The notes under the pieces: model-generated
Database searches by the model: none
Told to the model about the DNA's origin: nothing
The model's input: the letters and a program-made list of their open reading frames with translations, nothing else
Shown: piece after piece, positions 50,045 to 56,993 of the stretch
Numbering within the stretch: position 1 is the stretch's first letter
Layout of the letters: each line of letters starts with the position of its first letter
Assembly: GCF_035989285.1 (NCBI RefSeq)
Contig: NZ_CP108513.1
Location: forward strand, 186,001 to 250,000
DNA from: Streptomyces sp. NBC_01235
Lineage (GTDB): Bacteria; Actinomycetota; Actinomycetes; Streptomycetales; Streptomycetaceae
Reading direction: 5' to 3'
DNA length: 64,000 bases
Translations under genes and position numbers: made by a program

Positions 50045-50713
50045 CTACCGTGGGTGCACGGCGTAGGTCAGGTGCGTCACCCGCGACGACGGCTCCGAAC
50101 GGACCGGCTCCAGCGCGACCCTGGACGCGTCCACGCCGTCGAACAGGCGGGTGCCGGCGCCGAAAAGCACCGGTGACAGCGTGATCGAGAACTCGTCGAC
50201 CAGGCCGGCGTTCAGGTGCTCCAGGATCGTCGCGCCGCCGCCGGCGATGCGGACGTCGCGGTCGCCGGCGGCCTCGCGGGCCTGGTCGAGGGCGCGCTCG
50301 ATGCCGTCGTTGACGAAGTGGAACGTGGTGCCGCCGGGCCGCTCCCACGGGTCACGCTTGGTGTGCGTCACGACGAAGACCGGGGTGTGGAAGGGCGCCT
50401 CCTCCGGCCATGACTGCTCGCCGAGGTCGAACATGCGCTTGCCCATGACGCTCGCGCCGGTGCGCTGGAACGTCTCCCGTGCTACGTCGTTGTCGCGGCC
50501 CTCGTCGCCGCCCTCGCCCAGCTTCAGGTTCTCCCGGAAGAACCGCAGCGGGAACGCCCACTGCTGCAGCTCCGTCCACTGCGCCATCCAGCGCTGAACG
50601 TCCGGGTCGTCCTGCTTGTCGGGCGCGAAGAGCTCGTCTTCAACGGGCACGGACTCGGGTGCGATGAAGCCGTCCAGCGACATCGACACGCTGAAGAACA
50701 CCTTCCCGGCCAT
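50045..50713 (-). CDS. RibD C-terminal/dihydrofolate-reductase-like family protein
   Basis: A 222-residue protein of the DHFR-like fold: MAGKVFFSVSMSLDGFIAPE at the start, TGASVMGKRMFDLGEQSWPE, TPVFVVTHTKRDPW, RIAGGGATILEHLNAGLVDE and FSITLSPVLFGAGTRLFD. These are typical of the stand-alone RibD_C proteins in actinomycetes, probable NADPH-dependent reductases with unknown substrate. Its ATG overlaps the stop of the SRPBCC gene by one base, so it is the last gene of an ArsR-led operon. Confidence 0.9.
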   Translation of the reverse strand: MAGKVFFSVSMSLDGFIAPESVPVEDELFAPDKQDDPDVQRWMAQWTELQQWAFPLRFFRENLKLGEGGDEGRDNDVARETFQRTGASVMGKRMFDLGEQSWPEEAPFHTPVFVVTHTKRDPWERPGGTTFHFVNDGIERALDQAREAAGDRDVRIAGGGATILEHLNAGLVDEFSITLSPVLFGAGTRLFDGVDASRVALEPVRSEPSSRVTHLTYAVHPR

Positions 50714-51219
50714 CAGCCCTCCACCCCCTTCCGCGCGAGGTCGGTGACGTAGGCCGCCAAGCTGCTCAGGGTCTGCCGGCCGCCCTCGATCGCGTGGTAC
50801 TTCTCGACCGCCTCGTCGCGCAGTTCCTTGGTGGGGAACACCGTGCGCATCACGATCCGGGTCGACGCGCCGTCAGGCGCGAAGGTCAGGAGCGACTCGA
50901 AGGCGTTCGGGTCGTCGCGGGACTCACCGTGCAGCAGCGCGATCCGCTCCGGCGGGGCGATCCGCAGCCAGCGGATCCACTCGGAGTAGTCGGTCCCGTC
51001 CGGCCCGTGCAGCACGAAGTCCCACTCCCCGCCCTCGCGGAACTCGAAGGACCGCGTGGTGGTGGTGAACCCCTCCGGACCCCACCACCGCGACAGGTGC
51101 CGGACCTCGGTGAACGCCTCGAACACCAGCTCCCGCGGGGCGTCGATGACCCGGGAGATCACGATCTCCCGGTCGGCCGTCGCCGGCTCCGCCCCCGATT
51201 CTTGCCTTGCCCCTGCCAT
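50713..51219 (-). CDS. SRPBCC (AHSA1-like) domain protein
   Basis: A 168-residue START-like protein: EIVISRVIDAPRELVFEAFT, HLSRWWGPEGFTTTTRSFEF, GGEWDFVLHGPDGTDYSEWI, and the C-terminal helix TLSSLAAYVTDLARK. These form the hydrophobic-ligand-binding cavity of the AHSA1 group. In actinomycetes it is very often encoded behind an ArsR repressor, as here (3 bases between the genes). Role unknown; perhaps binding or modifying a small toxic molecule. Confidence 0.9.
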   Translation of the reverse strand: MAGARQESGAEPATADREIVISRVIDAPRELVFEAFTEVRHLSRWWGPEGFTTTTRSFEFREGGEWDFVLHGPDGTDYSEWIRWLRIAPPERIALLHGESRDDPNAFESLLTFAPDGASTRIVMRTVFPTKELRDEAVEKYHAIEGGRQTLSSLAAYVTDLARKGVEG

Positions 51220-51222
51220 CGG

Positions 51223-51564
51223 TCATTCCTCCTGCCGTGTCTGCTTGAGGTCCTGCACATAGGTGTCCAGCCGGTCGAAACTCTCGTTCCAGAACCGCTC
51301 GAATCCGCCGACCCACTCGTGGACCGGCCGCAGCCCGCGGGCGTCCAGGCCGTAGAGGCGCTGCTTGCCCACCCCGCGGACCCGCACCAGCCCCACCTCC
51401 CGGAGCACCCGCAGGTGCTTGGACGCCCCCGGCTGGCTCATCCCCAGCTCCTGGGCCAGGTCGGTCACCGGCCGCTCACCCGCCCGCAGCAGCGCCAGGA
51501 TGTCCCGGCGCTGCGGCTCGGCGATCGCGTTGAACGCGTCCGACGTCGTCGCTGCTCGTGCCAT
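51223..51564 (-). CDS. ArsR-family repressor
   Basis: A 113-residue winged-helix regulator: SDAFNAIAEPQRRDILALLR, PVTDLAQELGMSQPGASKHL and RVLREVGLVRVRGVGKQRLY. It lacks the CxC metal site of ArsR/SmtB, so it likely responds to something other than metal, as is typical of the SRPBCC-linked subgroup. Start ATG 51564; a promoter with an inverted repeat between -35 and -10 lies just upstream, suggesting autorepression of the three-gene operon. Confidence 0.92.
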   Translation of the reverse strand: MARAATTSDAFNAIAEPQRRDILALLRAGERPVTDLAQELGMSQPGASKHLRVLREVGLVRVRGVGKQRLYGLDARGLRPVHEWVGGFERFWNESFDRLDTYVQDLKQTRQEE

Positions 51565-51571
51565 GGCAGCA

Positions 51572-51599
51572 ATCATATTCCCATATCGGAATGCGTCAA
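51572..51599 (-). promoter_or_regulatory. Promoter and operator of the ArsR operon
   Basis: Minus-strand TTGACG (51599-51594), 16-base spacer, TATGAT (51577-51572). The spacer holds the inverted repeat ATTCC-N6-GGAAT (51592-51577). The position would let ArsR block polymerase binding. Confidence 0.7.
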
Positions 51600-51807
51600 G
51601 CCGGTTGGGAATCGGGCGAGTCTTGTCGGATGACGATCGCCGGTTAAGGCAAGGGCGTTGCACTCGGCGGGACGCCATCGACCAGCGCCGAACACGGTCT
51701 CCCGCTGCGCCTCGTCGTGCCGCACCTGTACGGCTGCTGAATCCCCAAGTGACCTTTGGCGAAAAAGCGGTTGCCGAGCCGGTGATGCTCATGGACGATC
51801 TCGGATC

Positions 51808-52611
51808 GTGACGACGAGCAACGGCCGAGGACGCCCTGATCACGGTCAGATCAGCCCGCCTGCCCGTCCGCTCGCCCTGGTCACCGGGGTGGGACGCACT
51901 GTCGGCATCGGCGCGGGCATCGCCCGTCGCTTGGCGGCGTCGGGCTGGGACATCGCTTTCACCTACTGGACTCCCTACGACGAGCGCATGGCCTGGGGCC
52001 GCGAGCCCGGCGCGACCGGGGCGATCACCGAGGGCCTCGCCGAGCAGGGTGCGGCCACCGTGACCGTCGAAGCCGACCTCTCCGACCCGGACACCCCGGC
52101 CCGTGTCTTCGACGAGGTCGAACGCGGTCTCGGCCCGGTGACCGCGTTGGTGATGTGCCACTGCGAATCGGTCGACTCCGGACTGCTCGACACCACCGTG
52201 GAAAGCTTCGACCGGCACTTCGCGGTCAATGCCCGCGCCACCTGGCTGCTGATCCGCGAGTACGGCCTGCGATTCGCCGCCACCCCGGGCAGCGGGCGGA
52301 TCATCAGCCTCACCAGCGACCACACCGTCGGCAACCTTCCCTACGGAGCCAGCAAGGGCGCGCTGGACCGCATCACCCTTGCCGCCGCACACGAATTCGC
52401 TCATCTCGGCATCACCGCCAACGTCATCAATCCGGGGCCGGTGGACACCGGCTGGATGACCGACGACGGACGCGCCTACGTACTCCGCCAGACCCCGCTC
52501 AACCGCCTCGGCACACCGCAGGACACCGCGCACCTCGTCGACTTCCTCTGCTCACCGCAGGGCCAGTGGATCAACGGCCAACTCCTCTTGAGCAACGGCG
52601 GATTCGCATAG
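51808..52611 (+). CDS. Short-chain dehydrogenase/reductase
   Basis: A 267-residue classical SDR from GTG 51808. Cofactor motif LVTGVGRTVGIGAGIARRLA; CHCESVDSGLLDT replaces the usual NNAG region; Ser in IISLTSD and the catalytic pair YGASK are present; C-terminal NVINPGPVDTGWMTD and GQWINGQLLLSNGGF complete the fold. It should be an active NADP(H) reductase, substrate unknown. The start follows a GC-rich leader without a clear ribosome site. Upstream bases 51600-51807 hold no other gene. Confidence 0.9.
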   Translation: MTTSNGRGRPDHGQISPPARPLALVTGVGRTVGIGAGIARRLAASGWDIAFTYWTPYDERMAWGREPGATGAITEGLAEQGAATVTVEADLSDPDTPARVFDEVERGLGPVTALVMCHCESVDSGLLDTTVESFDRHFAVNARATWLLIREYGLRFAATPGSGRIISLTSDHTVGNLPYGASKGALDRITLAAAHEFAHLGITANVINPGPVDTGWMTDDGRAYVLRQTPLNRLGTPQDTAHLVDFLCSPQGQWINGQLLLSNGGFA

Positions 52612-52753
52612 CGAGCCGCCTGCACCCCAGAGTCCCCGCCGGCGTCCCTGACGCGATGTCGGGCGATGGCCGGGACGCGTCGGTCTGCCGTCGCGCAGGC
52701 GGCCGAACCGGGAGAGCCGCACCTCGGGCAGCCGTGTGAGGAGGTCCGTCCGA

Positions 52754-53599
52754 TCACGGTCCGTCCTGCCGCGTGACCTGGTCGCCCAGCCGGACCGTGC
52801 CTGGTTCCAGGACGTCCAGGTACACCCCGAAGCACGCCAGCCGACCCAGGTCGAAGACGGGTATCCGGTGTTCACGGGCGACCGCACGCATGATGCCGGG
52901 ATCGGGTCCCAGCTCGTCATGGCCGAGGGTGGGAACCACACAGCGCGGGGTGGGCAGCACCACGCGGAAGAGTGCCTCGCCCACGCGCACATGCCGGTCC
53001 ACCCACGTGTCCTCCACGAAACCCGGTCCTTCGCCGGTGTCGACGACCAGGTTCGGACGGAAGCGGCGGGGATCGAAGTCGCCGCCGGGATACACCGCCC
53101 GGAGCCTCGCCAAGGACGAGGTGGTGACGAGGTGCACCCTGCCGAAGTCGAAGAACGTCCCCGGGACGACCCTGCCGACGGTGATCTCCTCGCCCGTGCC
53201 GTCCACGGTGGCCCTCGCACGCACGGCATCCGGGACACCGCCCTCGTACTCGGGTACCGCGCGCTCCAGCGTGCTGTGCGGCGGTGCGCTGCCCGAGACG
53301 CACACCGGGCGGCCCAGCAGTTCGGACAGGCGTGCGTCCAGACCGGAATCCCCGACCGGGAAGGTCACTCCGTCGGGCAGTTCGACCTGGACGGCGCCGT
53401 CGTCGGTCAACCGGCTGCGGCAGTCCAGCAGTTGGCCCCACTTGCGCGGGTGCTTGACGCTCCCGATCGCACCCGCGTCGTCGAGCACGGCGTGCGTGCG
53501 GTCACCGGAGAGCCCTGTACGGGTGACCGCCACGGACCGCAACGGCTCACCGAGCATGGACTTCACCGGATACCGGGCCAACGCGGTCACAGTCCCCAT
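52754..53599 (-). CDS. MOSC-domain protein
   Basis: A 281-residue protein with an N-terminal beta-barrel (VTALARYPVKSMLGEPLRSV, GLSGDRTHAVLDDAG) and the MOSC domain (~130-275: RFRPNLVVDTGEG, VRVGEALFRVVLPTPRCVVP with the conserved Cys, LACFGVYLDVLEPGTVRLGD). The family includes the mitochondrial amidoxime reducing component and YcbX, which bind molybdenum cofactor and reduce N-hydroxylated compounds. It stands alone; 52612-52753 holds nothing else. Confidence 0.9.
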   Translation of the reverse strand: MGTVTALARYPVKSMLGEPLRSVAVTRTGLSGDRTHAVLDDAGAIGSVKHPRKWGQLLDCRSRLTDDGAVQVELPDGVTFPVGDSGLDARLSELLGRPVCVSGSAPPHSTLERAVPEYEGGVPDAVRARATVDGTGEEITVGRVVPGTFFDFGRVHLVTTSSLARLRAVYPGGDFDPRRFRPNLVVDTGEGPGFVEDTWVDRHVRVGEALFRVVLPTPRCVVPTLGHDELGPDPGIMRAVAREHRIPVFDLGRLACFGVYLDVLEPGTVRLGDQVTRQDGP

Positions 53600-53645
53600 G
53601 GAGATCGATTATGGCGCTCCCGCTCCCCCTGAGTCGGCTCGATGG

Positions 53646-54098
53646 CTACTCCGGCAACGGACGGTCGTTGACCACTTGCTTCATAACCAGGGTGGACGTC
53701 AGGCGCTGGACACCCGGCAACGTGGCGAGCTGCCGATCGTAGAGCTGTTGGAAGGAGGTCAGGTCGCTGGTGACCACGCGCAGGAGGTAGTCGGGCTCAC
53801 CGAACAGACGCTGGGCCTGCACCACGTGCGGGACCGCGGCCACGGCCTCCTCGAAGGCGGTGACCGTCTCCCGGTCCTCCCAGCGCAGGGTGGCGAACAC
53901 CAGGGCCTCGAAGTCCAGGCCGACAGCGGCCGGATCCACGACCGCGCGGTAGCCGCGGATCGCGCCCGTGCGTTCGAGGTCGCGCAGGCGCCGGTGGCAC
54001 GGCGAGACGCTCAGCTTCACCCGGGCGGCCAGTTCGGTCACCGTCAGACGGCCGTCCAACTGCAGCTGGGTAAGAATCTTCCGATCCAGGTCATCCAT
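53646..54098 (-). CDS. Lrp/AsnC-family regulator
   Basis: A 150-residue regulator with an HTH (DDLDRKILTQLQLDGRLTVT, ELAARVKLSVSPCHRRLRDL) and RAM ligand domain (VVDPAAVGLDFEALVFATLR, RLFGEPDYLLRVVTSDLTSF). GATAAT (54111-54106) ends 7 bases before ATG 54098 and no ribosome site exists on this strand, so translation is probably leaderless. It is divergent from a LysE-type exporter, the classic pairing for amino-acid-responsive export. Confidence 0.92.
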   Translation of the reverse strand: MDDLDRKILTQLQLDGRLTVTELAARVKLSVSPCHRRLRDLERTGAIRGYRAVVDPAAVGLDFEALVFATLRWEDRETVTAFEEAVAAVPHVVQAQRLFGEPDYLLRVVTSDLTSFQQLYDRQLATLPGVQRLTSTLVMKQVVNDRPLPE

Positions 54099-54213
54099 GG
54101 AGGAGATTATCCCCCGAAGTCGCTGAGAACAGGGAATTTTTGGAAACACTTTCGCCCGGAAGGCTCCTACTCTTCCCTCTCATACAGACGAACGGAAGAG
54201 AGATCGATTCAGT

Positions 54214-54783
54214 ATGGACACGGGCACCGTGGCGGCTTTTCTGGCAGTGGACCTCCTCCTGGTGTTCACTCCCGGCGCGGACTGGGCCTACGCGATCGCG
54301 GCAGGACTGCGGAGCCGGTCGCTGCTCCCCGCGGTCGCCGGGCTGGTGGCGGGATACGCCGGATACACCGCGCTCGCCGTGGCCGGCCTCGTGGTGATCG
54401 TCGCCGGCTCCGCGAGCCTGCTCACGGCGCTGACCGTCCTCGGAGCCGCCTATCTGATCCGGCTCGGCTGGGGCGTCCTGGCACGGCCGGCCACACCCGG
54501 CGCCTCGGCCGAGGCCATGGCGGCCTCCGGGCGGCAGGTCATGCTGAAAGGCGCCGGAATCAGCGGACTGAACCCCAAGGCGCTGCTGCTGTACTTCTCT
54601 CTGTTCCCCCAGTTCATCGACCCCGCGGCAGGCTGGCCGGTCGCCGCGCAGCCGAACAGTGAAATCCCCGAGCTCTACGACCCGGCCTCCATCGCGGACC
54701 ACGCCACCGCGATCGTCGCCGTGACCGCCCGTCACACGCCTGCGGTGACGGCGGTTCTGCGCACGGACACTTCACATCCGTGA
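54214..54783 (+). CDS. LysE/RhtB-family amino-acid exporter, C-terminus replaced
   Basis: A 189-residue ORF. The first ~150 residues are a LysE-type exporter: VAAFLAVDLLLVFTPGADWA, YAIAAGLRSRSLLPAVAGLV, TVLGAAYLIRLGWGVLARPA, LKGAGISGLNPKALLLYFSL and FPQFIDPAAGWPVAAQ. Family members continue with a sixth helix, but here the last ~40 residues (PNSEIPELYDPASIADHATA and on) are hydrophilic and unrelated. A deletion or insertion has probably truncated the gene, so transport activity is doubtful. GGAAGAGAG precedes the ATG. Controlled by the divergent Lrp-type protein. Confidence 0.75.
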   Translation: MDTGTVAAFLAVDLLLVFTPGADWAYAIAAGLRSRSLLPAVAGLVAGYAGYTALAVAGLVVIVAGSASLLTALTVLGAAYLIRLGWGVLARPATPGASAEAMAASGRQVMLKGAGISGLNPKALLLYFSLFPQFIDPAAGWPVAAQPNSEIPELYDPASIADHATAIVAVTARHTPAVTAVLRTDTSHP

Positions 54784-54812
54784 CCGGGCTTCAGTAGCCG
54801 TGGGGCTGCCGG

Positions 54813-55409
54813 TCAGGCGTCCTTGTCCTTCCTCACCGCCACGTCGAGGATGGGCCCGAGTTCTCGGGCCACGGTCGTCAGGGCGCGGACGTCCTGCTCG
54901 GCGCGGGCCATCAGGATCGCCCCCTCCAGGGCGCTGATCATGAGTGTGGCGAGGGCCGCGGCCCGTTCTTCCGGGACGCCCATGTCCACCAGGGCTCCGG
55001 CCACCGGTCCGGTCCAAGCGGTGAACGCGGCGGCCGCGGCCTCGCGCGTGGAGACGGTGGACTGCGCGCAGTCCACCGTGGCGGCGGCCACGGGGCAGCC
55101 GCCCGCGAAGCCGGCCGTCTCGTACTCGTCGGTCCACTGGCGCACCATCTCGGCGAACAGCCCGCTGGGCGTCGGCTCGTCCAACGCGGCGAGGAAGCGG
55201 GCGACACGTTTGCCCGCGTACCGGCCGGCCCAGCCCACCGCCTCGTTGACGAGCTGTTCCTTGCCGCCGGGGAAGTAGTGCTGGAGCGAACCTCGCGGTG
55301 CGTCGGCGTGGGCGGCGACCTCTCGCATACCGGTGGAGGCGACCCCGTCGCGCCGGATGAGCTGAGCCGCGCTGAAGACCATCCGCTCGCGCGGCCCTCG
55401 TTCGGACAT
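54813..55409 (-). CDS. TetR-family regulator (YxaF/LmrA-type C-terminus)
   Basis: A 198-residue regulator from ATG 55409 (GGGGAG upstream). HTH: RMVFSAAQLIRRDGVASTGM, REVAAHADAPRGSLQHYFPG and GKEQLVNEAVGWAG. The C-terminal domain contains GFAGGCPVAAATVDCAQST, the GCxxA signature of the LmrA/YxaF group. It is divergent from a dehydrogenase gene, with two near-identical palindromes between them that are its likely operators. Target ligands of this group are planar aromatics or flavonoids in known cases. Confidence 0.92.
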   Translation of the reverse strand: MSERGPRERMVFSAAQLIRRDGVASTGMREVAAHADAPRGSLQHYFPGGKEQLVNEAVGWAGRYAGKRVARFLAALDEPTPSGLFAEMVRQWTDEYETAGFAGGCPVAAATVDCAQSTVSTREAAAAAFTAWTGPVAGALVDMGVPEERAAALATLMISALEGAILMARAEQDVRALTTVARELGPILDVAVRKDKDA

Positions 55410-55445
55410 CCTCGGTCTCCCCAATCGTCGAGCTCTCCGACACCC

Positions 55446-55495
55446 ATCCTATGACCGCCGTCATAGGATTCGGCTACTATGACCGCTGTCATAGT
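55446..55495. promoter_or_regulatory. Twin operators TATGAC-N4-GTCATA
   Basis: Site 1 (55446-55469) has 10-base perfect arms ATCCTATGAC / GTCATAGGAT around CGCC; site 2 (55476-55495) has 8-base arms ACTATGAC / GTCATAGT around CGCT. Centres are 28 bases apart. They lie between the TetR gene and the dehydrogenase gene. Confidence 0.8.
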
Positions 55496-55515
55496 CGGCT
55501 GGATGGTGATGCATC

Positions 55516-56421
55516 GTGTACGTCGGTTTCATCGGACTCGGGGTCATGGGACAGCCCATGGCCCTCAACCTCGCCCGCGCCGGGACACCCCTCGTCGTGT
55601 GGAACCGCACCCCAGGCCGGTGCGACCCCCTGCGCGCCGCCGGCGCCGAGGTTGCCGCGATCCCCGCCGAGGTCTTCGACCGGGCCGAGACCGTGATCCT
55701 CATGCTGGCCGACGAGAAGGCCGTCGACACGGTCCTGGGGCGCGGCACCCCGGACTTCGACGCGCACGTCGCCGGACACACCGTCATCCACATGGGCACC
55801 ACCTCGGCCGAGTACTCCGGCAGCCTCCAGGACGAGATCCGGGCGGCGGGCGGACGCTACGTCGAGGCCCCGGTCTCCGGATCGCGCGTACCGGCCGAGC
55901 AGGGCGAACTCGTGGGAATGCTGGCAGGGGACGACGACGCCGTGGCGGACGTACGGCCCCTGCTCGCCGCCATCTGCCGGGAGACCTTCGAGTGCGGCGC
56001 GGTCCCGGGGGCGCTGCTGATGAAGTTCTCGGTGAACCTGTTCCTGATCACGATGGTCACCGGGCTGACCGAGGCCTTCCACTTCGCCGACCGGCACGGG
56101 CTCGACCAGCACCTGCTCCGCGACGTCCTGGACGCCGGTCCCATGGCCAGCGCCGTCTCCCGCGTGAAGGGACCCAAACTGCTGGCCCGTGACTTCGCCG
56201 TCCAGGCGGCCGCCGCGGACGTCCTGAAGAACAACCGCCTGATCGCGGAAGCCGCCCGCAAGGCCGACCTGGCCTCCCCACTCCTCGACATCTGCCACAC
56301 CCTCTACCGTGAAACCGTCGAACAGGGCCACGGCGGCGAGGACATGGTGGCGGTACTGCACGCCCTGGAGTCCCGCACCGACGGCGCTCCCGTACCCGTC
56401 CGGCTGGAGGAACGAGCATGA
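55516..56421 (+). CDS. NAD(P)-dependent beta-hydroxyacid dehydrogenase family (GLYR1/HIBADH)
   Basis: A 301-residue enzyme from GTG 55516. Rossmann motif [37 protein letters not shown], substrate-binding [20 protein letters not shown], catalytic-Lys helix [20 protein letters not shown] and C-terminal KDLRLI-like [20 protein letters not shown] are complete. It reduces or oxidises a beta-hydroxy acid or a related semialdehyde; imine reductases are also in this superfamily. Controlled by the divergent TetR gene. Confidence 0.92.
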   Translation: MYVGFIGLGVMGQPMALNLARAGTPLVVWNRTPGRCDPLRAAGAEVAAIPAEVFDRAETVILMLADEKAVDTVLGRGTPDFDAHVAGHTVIHMGTTSAEYSGSLQDEIRAAGGRYVEAPVSGSRVPAEQGELVGMLAGDDDAVADVRPLLAAICRETFECGAVPGALLMKFSVNLFLITMVTGLTEAFHFADRHGLDQHLLRDVLDAGPMASAVSRVKGPKLLARDFAVQAAAADVLKNNRLIAEAARKADLASPLLDICHTLYRETVEQGHGGEDMVAVLHALESRTDGAPVPVRLEERA

Positions 56422-56449
56422 GCCGGACCATCGAGCGGCGCGGCCGCGT

Positions 56450-56668
56450 CACCCGAGCGACATCGGACTCGGGTTCGCGCTGTTCACCGTGCTCACCCCG
56501 GACGCGTTCCGCACACGCGCCGAGATTCCCTCCGGCCTGTCGGCCGGCGCGAGTGTTGCCGTCGCGCTCGCCGTGACGCCGGGCCTGGCCATGTTCACCG
56601 CGCTGTTGCTGTTCGTCGCCCTGCTGCTGGTTCGTCACGCGTTCGCCGTTCGCCGCCACGCTCGGGAG
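56450..56668 (+). pseudogene. AzlC-type branched-chain amino-acid exporter, C-terminal remnant
   Basis: The plus strand reads DIGLGFALFTVLTPDAFRTR, EIPSGLSAGASVAVALAVTP and ALLLFVALLLVRHAF, matching the last ~70 residues of AzlC. The N-terminal two-thirds are missing; the upstream junction is right after the dehydrogenase stop. Confidence 0.55.
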
Positions 56669-56675
56669 GCCGCCG

Positions 56676-56966
56676 GTGCCCAGCACCGGCAGCCTCCGGG
56701 CCGTTCTCGCGATCGTCTGCACGATCACGCCGGCCCTGCGCGCACTGCCGTTCGCCGTGCTCGGCCGGCTGCGCGGCTCGGCGATCGTGTAGCGGCTCAC
56801 GGTGTGGATGCCGACGGGCATCCTCGCGATCCTCGCGGTGAGCTCACTGCACGGCACCCTCGTCGAGGATCACGGTGCAGTCGTCGCGGGACAACCGCCA
56901 GGCACCCGGCGCCCGTTCGGCACGAGAAAACCCCTGCGTCCGCCGCCGCGCTCCGTCATACGCTGA
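56676..56966 (+). pseudogene. AzlD-type transporter subunit with internal stop
   Basis: GTG 56676 opens an AzlD-like protein: VCTITPALRALPFAVLGRLR, GSAIV, then a TAG, then RLTVWMPTGILAILAVSSLH. Apart from the stop the reading is continuous, so this looks like a recent nonsense mutation, though the last third is unusually basic. AzlCD exports branched-chain amino acids. Confidence 0.6.
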
Positions 56967-56993
56967 CGCCCACTGTCTGCTGAGGGAGGACAA

